Numbered from the stretch's first letter, positions 44,746 through 53,826 are shown. The stretch: 64,000 nt of DNA from Pelagadaptatus sp034112445 (GCA_034112445.1 JAWUVI010000024.1:6057-70056), one strand, 5' to 3'. Numbers and translations are program-made. The notes: generated by a model not told the origin, from the letters alone.

Positions 44746-45239
44746 AGTCCTTGTCGGCTTCGAATCCAAGTTTGTTGAATGATATAAGCGTCAGTGCTGG
44801 CGCGATGTCGTGCGGCGGTTGTCTCAGTAATGACTTGTTGTTTGGTGTTGTCCCAAATGCTTATTTGAGCTTCGGTAAGAATAATTTCTATTGATGAGAA
44901 GCGAAACTCTGGCTCCTTTAATGCCGCATAAAATAATCGGCGCAGCCATGGGTAATCGTGGCTCCAAGCATCACTGTAGACGGTTTTACCTTTCAGGCGA
45001 TGGTTTAACTCGGTGGCAATAGATCGGGGATCATTGCCGTGAGTTAATAAGTCGTCTCGACTGATGCCATGGATGGCTTCGGCACTTTCTGACCAGTGGG
45101 TCCAGTCATCTTCACGTGTAATCAAGCTGCAGTAGCGGTTGCTCTTGTCATCAATTAAGCCAATTTCGATGGGGTAACTGTGCGAGCCAAATCCCGACGC
45201 TTCTATATCTATGATGATTGGGGTTTGGCTTTTTTTCAT
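44742..45239 (-). CDS. DEDDh 3'-5' exonuclease-like protein
   Basis: 165 aa. It carries the DnaQ/RNase T fold residues: first Asp-Glu in IIDIEASGFGSHSYPIEIG, second Asp in YSDAWSHDYPWL, and His/Asp in ARHRASTDAYI (the HxAxxD motif). It is shorter than RNase T and has no other domain. It probably degrades single-stranded DNA or RNA ends. It is translationally coupled to the acylase gene downstream. Confidence 0.85.
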   Translation of the reverse strand: MKKSQTPIIIDIEASGFGSHSYPIEIGLIDDKSNRYCSLITREDDWTHWSESAEAIHGISRDDLLTHGNDPRSIATELNHRLKGKTVYSDAWSHDYPWLRRLFYAALKEPEFRFSSIEIILTEAQISIWDNTKQQVITETTAARHRASTDAYIIQQTWIRSRQGL

Positions 45240-45241
45240 AA

Positions 45242-45298
45242 GTTAGTTTTGTTATACCAAGTTAGTTTTGTTTTACCAAGTTAGTTTTGCTTTAACAG
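45242..45298 (-). repeat. 19-bp tandem repeat, three copies, spanning a gene end
   Basis: Unit GTTAGTTTTGTTTTACCAA, with 1-4 differences between copies, at 45242-45260, 45261-45279 and 45280-45298. The last copy encodes the C-terminal LKQN-stop of the sugar dehydrogenase; the other two are copies of that gene end lying beyond the stop. Confidence 0.88.
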
Positions 45299-46774
45299 GT
45301 ATACCGACAAGCTAACCCGTTCTGCTTGGCTTAGTTCAAATTGGGGCATTGGTGGATTGGGCGTTAAAAAGTATTCACTAAGAGAAGTCATCGTATAGCG
45401 CGTATTCAGCTTGTCTAATCGTTTGCCTGTGGCGCTACCGTGATCTGCAAGGCGGTGGCAGTTTTGACAGTGATGTTTTTTGTAAAGGTCTTCACCTTTG
45501 GATGATTCCGTTTGAATTTCCGCGTCGGTAAGAGCTAATAATTCTTCATCTGTGGTAGTCGTGATTGAAGACGAAAAGCCTTGCTGCTGAACACCGTAAC
45601 ACACTCGATAAACAGTTCCTGAATAATCATCTGATACGAATAAGCAGCCATCTTTGCCTTCTACTATATCCACAGGCCGGCCGATTATGTCACCGTCTTT
45701 TTCAAAGCCCGTCATAAAGTCGCGGCTAGTGATAGAGCCGTCGTCTTGCCAGTCTAAAGCAACAACTTTGTAGCCATCTGCCGTGGAGCGGTTCCATGAA
45801 CCATGCAATGCTACCAAGGCCGTTTTACTGTAGCCATCGGGTACGGTGCTGTCTTTAATAAATTCAATACCCAGAGGTGCATTGTGGGCACGAAAACCAA
45901 AGACGGGGGAGAGTGCGGTTTCAAGCAGGTTCTGTTTACCATCGCCAAGATCTGGGTCAAGGTCACCAAAGCCATTAATGTAGGGCCAGCCATAAAAGCC
46001 GTTGACTTCGATTTTATTTACTTCGCAAGGAGGGTAGTCATCGCCTAGTAAGTCGCGGCCATTATCAGTGGCGTAAACTTCATTGCTCCAAGGAGTTGTT
46101 GCTAGGCCGACACTGTTGCGTAATCCGGTTGCGTAAATTACGCCGTTACTGCCGTCGAGATCAAACTGCATTATAGTCGCTCGGCGCTTATCTTCTTCCT
46201 CACAAACATTACAGGTAGAGCCCATGCTAACCAGTAATTTTTGGTTGTGAACTAGAATGGACTTCCCCCAATGATTTCCATTGTCGGTTAATCCGGTAAC
46301 AATCTGTTTGTAGTCACCCGTGGTGGAGCCGGTTGTTTGATCAAATTCAATGCGGCCAATAGCGTTAGACTCGGCGATGTAAAGCCACTGTTTGTGCAAT
46401 AAAATACCGTGAGGGCGAGTTAAACCATCAATCAGGGTAATTACTCCATCGTGCTTTCCGTCGTTGTTATTATCACGTTTGAGTAATAATACGCGGCTCT
46501 GACGAGGCTGACTTACCAGAAGATCAGACTGGTCGGAAACGGCCATGAAGCGGATGTGAGGTAAACCACTGGCGTATTGGCCAACACTGAACCCTTCTGG
46601 TACTTGAAAGGCCTGCTGGATCGACTCATCGCTTGGCGAGTCCACGCTAAAACCAAAGACAACGCTGAAAATAGCCTTAGGGCTAGAGATTGGTCCCAGA
46701 TAAAGAAAGCCAATAATAGCTAAGGTGAGTACAAGTATTAAGAGTACGAAGGTGTAGAGTATTTTTTTCAACAT
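45281..46774 (-). CDS. PQQ-type sugar/sorbosone dehydrogenase fused to cytochrome c
   Basis: 497 aa. It has an N-terminal helix (about 5-26), then a six-bladed soluble-glucose-dehydrogenase propeller (about 60-405). Propeller motifs are LIDGLTRPHGILLH, GLRNSVGLATTPW, ATDNGRDLLGDDYPP, YGWPYINGFG and ALHGSWNRS. A C-terminal class I cytochrome c has CQNCH at 436-440 and a likely Met ligand in NPPMPQF. It would oxidise an aldose or similar in the periplasm and pass electrons through its own heme. It has a CNVC pair near residue 190, perhaps a disulfide. A start-proximal promoter is not evident. Confidence 0.92.
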   Translation of the reverse strand: MLKKILYTFVLLILVLTLAIIGFLYLGPISSPKAIFSVVFGFSVDSPSDESIQQAFQVPEGFSVGQYASGLPHIRFMAVSDQSDLLVSQPRQSRVLLLKRDNNNDGKHDGVITLIDGLTRPHGILLHKQWLYIAESNAIGRIEFDQTTGSTTGDYKQIVTGLTDNGNHWGKSILVHNQKLLVSMGSTCNVCEEEDKRRATIMQFDLDGSNGVIYATGLRNSVGLATTPWSNEVYATDNGRDLLGDDYPPCEVNKIEVNGFYGWPYINGFGDLDPDLGDGKQNLLETALSPVFGFRAHNAPLGIEFIKDSTVPDGYSKTALVALHGSWNRSTADGYKVVALDWQDDGSITSRDFMTGFEKDGDIIGRPVDIVEGKDGCLFVSDDYSGTVYRVCYGVQQQGFSSSITTTTDEELLALTDAEIQTESSKGEDLYKKHHCQNCHRLADHGSATGKRLDKLNTRYTMTSLSEYFLTPNPPMPQFELSQAERVSLSVYLLKQN

Positions 46775-46807
46775 GGTGGGTTTTCTTTATGGTTTGGAGG
46801 CGGAAGA

Positions 46808-47713
46808 TTAATGATCAATCACGACTTGGTTTCTGCCCGAGTTTTTAGCCTCATAGAGCAATAGGTCGGCTCGGTTGAGCGCTAATTCAAGGCTTTCGTC
46901 CTCGGCCTGTACGCAGGTAACTCCTAAGCTAATAGTAAACTTTATTTCGTTGCCGTCGGCGAGAGTGATGTTTTGCTCTGTTGCTACTCTTAATCTTTCT
47001 GCAAGACCATGAGCGCCTTGTATGTCTGAATTCGGACAGCAAATAACAAATTCTTCACCACCAAAGCGACTGAAGATATCGGAACTTCGACAAATATCTT
47101 TGCACAGGTTTGTCAGATCTATAAGCGCTTGATCGCCGCCACTGTGGCCGTAATTGTCATTAACCGCTTTGAATTTATCCACATCAAGCATAATCAAAGA
47201 CAGTGGTTGTTGTGAGCGTTTTGATTTGGAAAACTCAGCTTCAGCTAAGTTAAAAAACTGGCGTCGGTTGTATGCGTTGGTAAGCGAATCGTAAGAGGCC
47301 AATTTTTCAAGAGCTTCGTTGGCTTCTTGCAAGTCTTCTTGGCTGCGCTTTAAGCGTAGAGCTGAGCGAATACGAGCGGCTAAAATAGGATAAACGAATG
47401 GTTTGGCCACATAATCATGGGCGCCAATATCCAAAGCAGAGATAATCTCCTCATCACCATCATTGGCCGATACCATAATAACGGGAATGTCTTTGAGGTC
47501 CTCATCAGCCTTTAAGTGAGTAAGTGCTTCCTTGCCTCCCATGACGGGCATCATGATGTCTAATAGGATAAGATCAGGCCGTTCTTTGCAGGCCATGGCG
47601 AGGCACTCTTCACCGTTATGGGCGGTAATGATCTCGTGGCCGTCATCTTCAAGGTCAAAGCTTAAGAGTGTAATGTTATCTTTAATGTCATCGACGACTA
47701 GGATTTTAGACAT
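46808..47713 (-). CDS. response regulator with GGDEF output (PleD/WspR-like)
   Basis: About 301 aa. A receiver domain occupies 1-120, with acidic pocket VVDDIKDN, phospho-acceptor Asp in LILLDIMMPVMGG and Lys in VAKPF. A short coiled linker follows, then a GGDEF domain (about 150-300) with active site GGEEF and an RxxD inhibitory site (RSSD) just before it. Phosphorylation should activate cyclic di-GMP synthesis. ATG 47713 (MSKILVVDD) is the natural start; the open frame extends further but is not domain. No histidine kinase is adjacent. Confidence 0.95.
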   Translation of the reverse strand: MSKILVVDDIKDNITLLSFDLEDDGHEIITAHNGEECLAMACKERPDLILLDIMMPVMGGKEALTHLKADEDLKDIPVIMVSANDGDEEIISALDIGAHDYVAKPFVYPILAARIRSALRLKRSQEDLQEANEALEKLASYDSLTNAYNRRQFFNLAEAEFSKSKRSQQPLSLIMLDVDKFKAVNDNYGHSGGDQALIDLTNLCKDICRSSDIFSRFGGEEFVICCPNSDIQGAHGLAERLRVATEQNITLADGNEIKFTISLGVTCVQAEDESLELALNRADLLLYEAKNSGRNQVVIDH

Positions 47714-47851
47714 GTACAAATTCTTTGTTAGGTGAAGGGTGCAATTGTTAGATAAAGGTTTCAAACGTAAGTCTAGCAGTAAAAAGTACGATGGGTTAGT
47801 GTCGTTTATGCCGGTTTATTACGCTAATAGATACAATTATAGAGGTGAAAA

Positions 47852-48037
47852 ATGGGGGACGTCATTAAGTTTAAGCGACCCAGTGCAGCTGAAAAGCATA
47901 AAGGAAAAAGTCTGTGTCGGAGCGGGTTTCATAAGTGGCTGGTGGTCAAGGATAAGCAGTTTGATGTTAAGCAAGGTAAATTGATTACTATCTATCAGTG
48001 TAAGCGTTGTGATAAAACAAAGACGACCAGCCATTAA
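47852..48037 (+). CDS. small conserved protein with Cys/His knuckle, 61 aa
   Basis: Begins MGDVIKFKRPSAAEKHKGKS and has LCRSGFHKW and YQCKRCDKTK, giving Cys-x4-His...Cys-x2-Cys, a possible small zinc site. I recall close relatives of this length, all starting VIxFKRPS, in many Gammaproteobacteria without a known role. Lysine-rich composition suggests nucleic-acid or ribosome contact, but this is speculation. AGAGGTGAAAA precedes the ATG. Confidence 0.75.
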   Translation: MGDVIKFKRPSAAEKHKGKSLCRSGFHKWLVVKDKQFDVKQGKLITIYQCKRCDKTKTTSH

Positions 48038-48061
48038 TATGACCGGTCGCACAGTGGCTTT

Positions 48062-48547
48062 TTAATGCTCGCAGCCACCAACGCCATGGACGTGGCCATG
48101 GGTTAGCTCTTCTTCAGTAGCATCTCTAATATCGGTAACTTCCACTTCGAAATTCAAGGTGATTCCAGCCAGAGGGTGGTTACCATCAATGGTTACGGTA
48201 TCGCCTTCGATAGCAATCACCTCAACAGCTTGTGGGCCGTCTTCTGTTTCAGCGTGAAACTCCATTCCGACTTCAATATTATCAATGCCACTAAACATCT
48301 CACGCGGTACTTCTTGGATAAGTTGCGGATCATTATCGCCATAGCCTTCTTCTGGTGTGACCGCAGCGTTGAGTTTATCTCCCGTGGTTTTACCTTCCAA
48401 TTGTTTTTCTAAGCCAGGGACTAAATTGTTAGCGCCATGTAAGTAGGTTAAAGGCTCTTGGCCTGCAGATGAATCTAACACTTCACCTGCATCGTTAGTT
48501 AGGGTGTAGTGAATGCTGACGGCTTTTTTGTCGGTGATTGTGCTCAT
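48062..48547 (-). CDS. slyD: FKBP-type peptidyl-prolyl isomerase SlyD
   Basis: 161 aa. It has an FKBP domain with an inserted chaperone flap (IF domain, about 70-130). Family marks are VSIHYTLTNDAGEVLDSS, LTYLHGANNLVPGLEKQL and VTIDGNHPLAGITLNFEV. The C-terminus HGHVHGVGGCEH is a short metal-binding tail, much reduced compared with the ~50-residue His/Cys-rich tail of E. coli SlyD. It folds proteins and may chaperone nickel. Confidence 0.95.
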   Translation of the reverse strand: MSTITDKKAVSIHYTLTNDAGEVLDSSAGQEPLTYLHGANNLVPGLEKQLEGKTTGDKLNAAVTPEEGYGDNDPQLIQEVPREMFSGIDNIEVGMEFHAETEDGPQAVEVIAIEGDTVTIDGNHPLAGITLNFEVEVTDIRDATEEELTHGHVHGVGGCEH

Positions 48548-48602
48548 GGAGATTCCTATTGTTAAGGTTTGGATACGTACTTAGGTGATTAGGTGTAAAT
48601 TT

Positions 48603-49367
48603 TTATAGTTCTAGTCCAGTAACGATTTGGTTATCGATAGAGGCGTTGATCAAATTGATTTCATATTGTTTGCCATCTTTTTCGGTTTGCTGAAGTTTAA
48701 CGATGAGATAATCCCAGTCATTGGCAAACCAGATCTGTGTGGTGCGTTCAGAGTCTTCGCGCACACGCCTGATTTTTGTGGTGTTGATTTTACCTAGGGG
48801 TGTATTCAGAACTTCATTGCTAATACGTTCAAATTTATAGGTTTTTAGGCGTCCACCATCGGCTATTTTATAAGCGGTTAATGGTTGTTGGTTGATAAGA
48901 TCGTGCCGAAGTTGTAATTGATAACCTAGCTTATCCATGGCCAGCTCAGGTAAAGCCATACTCCAACGTTTACCCTGAACATCGTTGGTTACTTTCTTGT
49001 TGGGCCAATCAAAGGTGAGATTTGCGTGGCGATCCTTGCCTAAGCCTTTGCGCTGATAATTGTAATGTTGTGGTGTTAAGTGATTGTTACCTGTGCTGTT
49101 TTTGTTTATATCGTTGCGCCAATTGAATTGGCTGTACTCTTGAATGTTAGCAAGCCATGAGCGAGCTTCAAATCGGAGCTCCATTAACTGTGTATCAAGT
49201 AATTTGAGGCTTCGCGTGGCGGTGACCTTTATGCCGCTGTAATTGGCTTGATAGGTGGCCACGAATGGTTTGGGAGTGTCGGCAGAGCTCGCAGTGCTAA
49301 AGCTCGCCATGGCTAGGCATGCCAGATAATACAAGCAGGGCTTTATGATATTGAAACGGCGTCGCAT
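48603..49367 (-). CDS. DUF3108 periplasmic protein
   Basis: 254 aa. Signal peptide ends near SSADTP (about residue 30). The family pattern is FVATYQANYSGIKVTATRSL, EYSQFNWRNDINKN, and the terminal sheet KINTTKIRRVREDSERTTQIWFAND (cited by landmark TTQIWFAND). DUF3108 proteins are beta-rich and sit next to purN/purM in many Gammaproteobacteria, as here, without known function. ATG 49367 is chosen since the open frame upstream overlaps purN. Confidence 0.88.
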   Translation of the reverse strand: MRRRFNIIKPCLYYLACLAMASFSTASSADTPKPFVATYQANYSGIKVTATRSLKLLDTQLMELRFEARSWLANIQEYSQFNWRNDINKNSTGNNHLTPQHYNYQRKGLGKDRHANLTFDWPNKKVTNDVQGKRWSMALPELAMDKLGYQLQLRHDLINQQPLTAYKIADGGRLKTYKFERISNEVLNTPLGKINTTKIRRVREDSERTTQIWFANDWDYLIVKLQQTEKDGKQYEINLINASIDNQIVTGLEL

Positions 49368-49383
49368 AACAATTTTCTTCTCT

Positions 49384-50037
49384 CTAGTGATCCAGCTCAA
49401 TGCCATGCTCCGTTAACAGCTTGTCTTCAAAATAAGCACGGTTGCCGATCATCTTAATGTTTTTATTCGCCAGCCAATCTACTGCTTTTGGATAGATTTC
49501 ATGCTCTTGAATTTGGACTTTTCTTGCTAATGATTCGGCCGTGTCCTCAGCATTAATAGGAACAGTCGCTTGAATAATGTTGGGACCATCATCGAGTTCT
49601 GGGGTAACAAAGTGAACCGTTACACCGTGAATGTTATCGCCAGAATCAAGCGCTTTTTGGTGGGTATTTAACCCAGGGTATTTAGGCAGTAATGATGGGT
49701 GGATATTGATCATCTTACCTAGGTAATGTTCAGTGAATTCGATGGTTAAGATTCGCATGAAGCCAGCTAAAACAATAACGTCTGGCTGAAACTCATCAAT
49801 TGCTTTTTGCAAATGCTGATCGAAATGGGTTCGAGTCTCAAACAGTGTGTGGTCTATAACGCGAGTTGGAATACCAGCATCAATTGCCCGTTGAATACCA
49901 TAAGCATCAGGTCGATTACTGATGACGGCGCTGATGCTGGTATTAATGATGCCAGACGTGCTGGCATCAATGATCGCTTGGAGGTTACTGCCGTTACCTG
50001 AAATAAGAACCACCGCTGTCGGCATGGATGGTTGCAT
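49384..50037 (-). CDS. purN: phosphoribosylglycinamide formyltransferase
   Basis: 217 aa. Transfers formyl from 10-formyl-THF to GAR in purine synthesis. The phosphate loop is ISGNGSNLQAII. The catalytic Asn, His and Asp are in INIHPSLLPKYPG, HGVTVHFVTPELDDG. It follows purM by 2 bases on the same strand, the classic purM-purN pair. Confidence 0.97.
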   Translation of the reverse strand: MQPSMPTAVVLISGNGSNLQAIIDASTSGIINTSISAVISNRPDAYGIQRAIDAGIPTRVIDHTLFETRTHFDQHLQKAIDEFQPDVIVLAGFMRILTIEFTEHYLGKMINIHPSLLPKYPGLNTHQKALDSGDNIHGVTVHFVTPELDDGPNIIQATVPINAEDTAESLARKVQIQEHEIYPKAVDWLANKNIKMIGNRAYFEDKLLTEHGIELDH

Positions 50038-50039
50038 TA

Positions 50040-51086
50040 TTAAAGACCTAACAACTCTACGCGCTCTTCGCCTGCAACAGCTTCTGCCACATGACCAATA
50101 ATAAAAGCATCTTCTCCGGCTTCATTTAATATTCTTAGGGCTTGCTCTGCTTGGTCTGCCGGTACAGCGGCAATCATGCCCACGCCGCAGTTAAGGGTGC
50201 GGTACATCTCGTAGGAATCTACGTTCCCTTGTTCTTGTAGCCATTTGAATACAGCGGGGATTTCCCATGAGTTAGTGTCAATAACGGCTTTGCAGTTATC
50301 AGGTAAAGCTCTAGGGATGTTTTCTTGTAAGCCGCCACCCGTGATGTGTGACATGGCGTGTACTTGTGACTCTTTGATCAGCTTTAATAGCGGTTTTACG
50401 TAAATACGAGTAGGTGCTAATAATGCTTCACCTAATGGCTTGCCGCCGATTGAGTCAGTTAGTTTGGCGCCACTGACTTCTAGGATTTTACGAATTAAAG
50501 AATAACCGTTGGAATGGGGGCCGCTAGATGCGAGGCCGATAAGAGTGTCGCCGGCGGTAACTTTACTGCCGTCAATTAATTCTGACTTCTCAGCAATACC
50601 AACACAAAATCCGGCCAGATCGTAATCGTCACCATCATACATGCCGGGCATCTCAGCGGTTTCGCCGCCAACCAAGGCACAGCCCGATTGCTCACAGCCA
50701 TCGCCAATGCCGGATACAACAGCGGCAGCTACATCAACGTTAAGCTTGCCTGTAGCGTAATAATCTAAGAAAAACAAAGGTTCCGCGCCAGCAACAACTA
50801 AGTCATTAACGCACATAGCAACCAGATCTATACCAATGGTATCGTGCTGGTTTAAGTCCATGGCAAGACGCAATTTGGTGCCGACGCCGTCGGTACCTGA
50901 TACCAGTACGGGCTCTTTGTAGCCTGTAGGTAATTCAAATAATGCACCAAAGCCCCCCAAACCAGCCATGACACCCGGGCGTGCGGTGCGTTTAGCAACC
51001 CCTTTAATACGTTCAACTAGGGCATTACCAGCATCAATATCAACACCGGCATCTTTATAACTTAGAGAAGTTTTTTTATCTGTCAT
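50040..51086 (-). CDS. purM: phosphoribosylaminoimidazole synthetase (AIR synthase)
   Basis: 348 aa. ATP-dependent ring closure of FGAM to AIR. It begins SLSYKDAGVDIDAGNALVER; further motifs are VSGTDGVGTKLRLA, GGETAEMPGMY and SHITGGGLQENIPR. First gene of the purM-purN-DUF3108 run and divergent from the DUF2066 gene, leaving ~165 bases for both promoters. Confidence 0.98.
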   Translation of the reverse strand: MTDKKTSLSYKDAGVDIDAGNALVERIKGVAKRTARPGVMAGLGGFGALFELPTGYKEPVLVSGTDGVGTKLRLAMDLNQHDTIGIDLVAMCVNDLVVAGAEPLFFLDYYATGKLNVDVAAAVVSGIGDGCEQSGCALVGGETAEMPGMYDGDDYDLAGFCVGIAEKSELIDGSKVTAGDTLIGLASSGPHSNGYSLIRKILEVSGAKLTDSIGGKPLGEALLAPTRIYVKPLLKLIKESQVHAMSHITGGGLQENIPRALPDNCKAVIDTNSWEIPAVFKWLQEQGNVDSYEMYRTLNCGVGMIAAVPADQAEQALRILNEAGEDAFIIGHVAEAVAGEERVELLGL

Positions 51087-51251
51087 GGACTATTCAATCG
51101 CGTGGCTTTAGAAAGGTGCACATTCTACCAGTTTCTGAGTCTGGGTGAAGGGTGTAAACCGTGGGTTAATGATGATTTTTGCTCTAGGAGGATAATTTAT
51201 ACTGCCACACTGACCTGAGATCACGCATAATAGTCCTTCTTAACGATATTG

Positions 51252-52511
51252 ATGATAAAAAGCATGATTGTGACGTTCTGTTCAAGCAAAGAAAAAAAGA
51301 CTGCTCCTGCCATAAACAGGTTCCATTTGCTGGTTGGCTTATTGCTGACGATGATTTCTGTGTCGAGCGTTTACGCCGAGCCAGTTAAAAAAATATACAC
51401 ACAAAGAATTTTGGTTGTTGATCAGTCGGATCAGCACAGAAAACAGGCAGCAAGCGACGCCTTAGCTAAAGTTTTGGTGCGAGTAACCGGGCTTAAGCGC
51501 ACAGCCCAAGATATAAGGCTGAAGGGTTTGCTTAGTAACGCAGAAGCCTACGTTCAATCTTTTTATTACGAGAGTTCAAAAGAGCTTATTTTGTATCGGG
51601 ATCAAGAAGTTCAGGCGTCGACGTTAGTGCTGAGCTTTTCCTCTAAGGAGTTAGAGAAACTGCTCCGCAGTTATGAGTTGCCTATATGGCCAGCCAACAG
51701 GCCTTCTATTTTAGTCTGGATGGTTCAAGATTCCGTGGCGGGACGAACTATTACACCCTTAGATGGTGACTCTGAAATGGGTTCACTGTTAGCGTCTGTT
51801 AGTGATGAAATGGGATTACCATTGGTTTTGCCAATGTTGGACTTACAAGATCAGCAGAGTATTAACACTAAGCAGCTGTGGGATTTAGACTTCACGAGCA
51901 TTGGTAAAGCGAGTCAGCGTTATCTGGTTGATGCGATATTAGTGGGGCGCTATAGCCAAACTTCATCAGGCTTGTGGTTGGCATCCTGGTCTTTACTGCA
52001 CAAGGGTCGTCAGCTTTTATTTGATGGTCAAGGCCAGACTCAAGCTGAGTTGATTGATGCAGGCTTAACTGAGGTGACTGAATACTTAGCGGGTCTTTAC
52101 AGTATTGTTACTGATGATTCGATGACCAATGCGCTTACGATGGCGGTTAGTGGCATTAATAACTTTGCGGATTATGTTGAACTATTAGCCTATATGGATG
52201 GCTTAGCCGTTGTGAATAAATCAATGCCTGCTGCTGTAAGAGGCAACGAGCTAGTGTTAAAAATTTACCTTAATGGAGATTTGGCTTTATTGTTGGATGC
52301 TCTTGAGTTGGATAATAAACTAGGAGAGGACAGCACTGTTGATCTCACCACTATTGGTCTCAGTAGCTCTGGTCTCAGTAGTTCTGGTCTCAGTAGTTCT
52401 GGTTTCAGTAACAGGGAGTCTACGACTCAACAGGGCTCGACAGAAAATCCTCAGGTTTGGATTCAGCCTCGTGGTTCTGAGTTAAACCCGCTGCGTTTTA
52501 CTTGGCCATAA
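51252..52511 (+). CDS. DUF2066 periplasmic protein
   Basis: 419 aa. A long N-terminal signal ends SSVYAEP (about residue 43). DUF2066 body: RILVVDQSDQHRKQAASDAL, ALAKVLVRVTGL, PSILVWMVQD, LWLASWSLLHKGRQLLFDG. Standing between purM and hda, it occupies the usual gammaproteobacterial position; function unknown. Near the C-terminus a GLSSS repeat from a 15-bp minisatellite is present. The stop overlaps the hda ATG by one base. Starts TTG 51249, ATG 51252 and ATG 51264 are all open; the signal is intact in each. Confidence 0.87.
   Translation: MIKSMIVTFCSSKEKKTAPAINRFHLLVGLLLTMISVSSVYAEPVKKIYTQRILVVDQSDQHRKQAASDALAKVLVRVTGLKRTAQDIRLKGLLSNAEAYVQSFYYESSKELILYRDQEVQASTLVLSFSSKELEKLLRSYELPIWPANRPSILVWMVQDSVAGRTITPLDGDSEMGSLLASVSDEMGLPLVLPMLDLQDQQSINTKQLWDLDFTSIGKASQRYLVDAILVGRYSQTSSGLWLASWSLLHKGRQLLFDGQGQTQAELIDAGLTEVTEYLAGLYSIVTDDSMTNALTMAVSGINNFADYVELLAYMDGLAVVNKSMPAAVRGNELVLKIYLNGDLALLLDALELDNKLGEDSTVDLTTIGLSSSGLSSSGLSSSGFSNRESTTQQGSTENPQVWIQPRGSELNPLRFTWP
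52356..52410 (+). repeat. 15-bp in-frame minisatellite in DUF2066 gene
   Basis: Unit GGTCTCAGTAGTTCT occurs three full times (one with a T-to-C change) plus a partial fourth with GGTTTC. It encodes GLSSS repeats in a flexible region ~35 residues before the C-terminus. Confidence 0.92.
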
Positions 52512-53224
52512 TGAATTCGTCACCACGTCAGTTATCCCTCGATGTCAGTCTGGTTGATGATGCGACCTTTCAAAATTTTTATGTTTCAGCAAACAGTACC
52601 AATCATCAAGCTGTCACGGTTTTGAGTGAGCAGTTATTACTCAGCCGAAGTGAATCCAGTATTTTTATTTGGGGATCTTTGAGTGTAGGGCGCTCGCACT
52701 TATTACAGGCGGCATGTCATGCAGCTCATACGGCTAATTTAAATTCGGTTTATTTGCCTCTAATGGAGTTGCAGTCTTATCCTCCTGCGGAATTGCTAGA
52801 AGGTTTGGAATACCAGGATTTAATCTGTCTTGATGATGTGAATTCAGTACTAGGCGATGATGAGTGGGAGCGTGAATTATTTCATCTATACAATCGCGTG
52901 AAAGACAGCGGCGGCACATTATTAATGGCAGCCGATAAAAGCCCTATTGAGGCTGAAATTAAGTTACCAGATTTACAGTCGCGATTGAATTGGGGGTTGG
53001 TGTTTCAGATTGTGCCGTTATCGGACTCGGAGAAGAGTGCCGCATTACAATTGCGAGCCAATGAGCGCGGTATTGAAATGAGCAATGATGTCGCTCAATT
53101 TATTATGTCGCACTACAGTCGTGATTTAAGTGAGCTGTTTAAATTGCTAGACCAGCTAGACAAAGTGTCTTTGGTTGAGCAGCGGCGTTTAACGGTGCCA
53201 TTTGTTAAAAAAGTTTTATCCTAA
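52511..53224 (+). CDS. hda: DnaA inactivator Hda
   Basis: 237 aa AAA+ protein that, with the clamp, triggers DnaA-ATP hydrolysis to prevent re-initiation. It begins with the clamp-binding-like QLSLDVSL. Walker A is GSLSVGRSHLLQAACH with Arg in place of Lys as in E. coli Hda. Walker B is LICLDDVNSVLGDDEWE and the sensor/arginine region is LQSRLNWGLVFQI. Start overlaps DUF2066 stop (TAATG). It is last in this run. Confidence 0.95.
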   Translation: MNSSPRQLSLDVSLVDDATFQNFYVSANSTNHQAVTVLSEQLLLSRSESSIFIWGSLSVGRSHLLQAACHAAHTANLNSVYLPLMELQSYPPAELLEGLEYQDLICLDDVNSVLGDDEWERELFHLYNRVKDSGGTLLMAADKSPIEAEIKLPDLQSRLNWGLVFQIVPLSDSEKSAALQLRANERGIEMSNDVAQFIMSHYSRDLSELFKLLDQLDKVSLVEQRRLTVPFVKKVLS

Positions 53225-53241
53225 ACTTAAATTTATGACAG

Positions 53242-53826
53242 TTAGTTTTCTTCTTGTATCCACCGATCTATCTCATTGGGAGTGAAGTAATTTCGCTCTT
53301 TTATCAGTTTGGCTTCTGGGCTTATTTGTTGGTAAAGCCAAAGACGAAACTGTTTTACCCCATCGGCATAACCTCGTTCAAAGCTGTTTAAGTCGGTGCC
53401 TCTTTCGTAGCGCGCTGCATAGTTTTCGTTGGTTAATATTTGGGCGTAAAAAATGGCGAGCTCCACAATAGACATTTTTGTGTAGTCGACAAAATGCGAC
53501 AGCTCGTGGGCCAAAATTCCTTCTAGGGCAATGCCTGTCATGGGTTGTTTTTCAAGGTGTTGGTTTAAATACAATATGTATTGGCGCTCAGCTTTAAATA
53601 GGCTGGGTATGACAATATCCGTGGCCAGAAAAACTGAGTCACTGTCGATGCCTTTAACGCTAATATTGGTTTCAGCCAGTTCAGGAAAGCTTTTTTGTAT
53701 TAGATTTTGCACAATAGCTTCGGTGGCCTGGATAAAGGCCTCCGAAGGTTTTTCGGCTGGTGCTGAATTGCCACTACAGCCCACAACTAAGCTACATGCC
53801 GTTATTAATAAGATAAATAATTTCAT
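53242..53826 (-). CDS. HExxH-containing lipoprotein, putative metalloprotease
   Basis: 194 aa. Lipoprotein signal with lipobox VVGC (Cys17). Residues 100-112 read ALEGILAHELSHF, a zinc-protease HExxH motif (H107, E108, H111). A downstream acidic segment YERGTDLNSFERGYADG (140-156) could supply the third ligand (E141 or E150), in the style of gluzincins. No multi-pass membrane region, so it is not an HtpX/Ste24 type. It is coupled to sppA by a four-base overlap (ATGA), implying a joint role in envelope proteolysis. I do not recognise the family; the motif is seen directly, the activity inferred. Confidence 0.78.
   Translation of the reverse strand: MKLFILLITACSLVVGCSGNSAPAEKPSEAFIQATEAIVQNLIQKSFPELAETNISVKGIDSDSVFLATDIVIPSLFKAERQYILYLNQHLEKQPMTGIALEGILAHELSHFVDYTKMSIVELAIFYAQILTNENYAARYERGTDLNSFERGYADGVKQFRLWLYQQISPEAKLIKERNYFTPNEIDRWIQEEN

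Noticed and set aside
47739..47984. 81-aa plus-strand frame overlapping the 61-aa protein
   Set aside because: The overlapping 61-aa frame has conserved Cys/His spacing and a good ribosome site; this one has neither.
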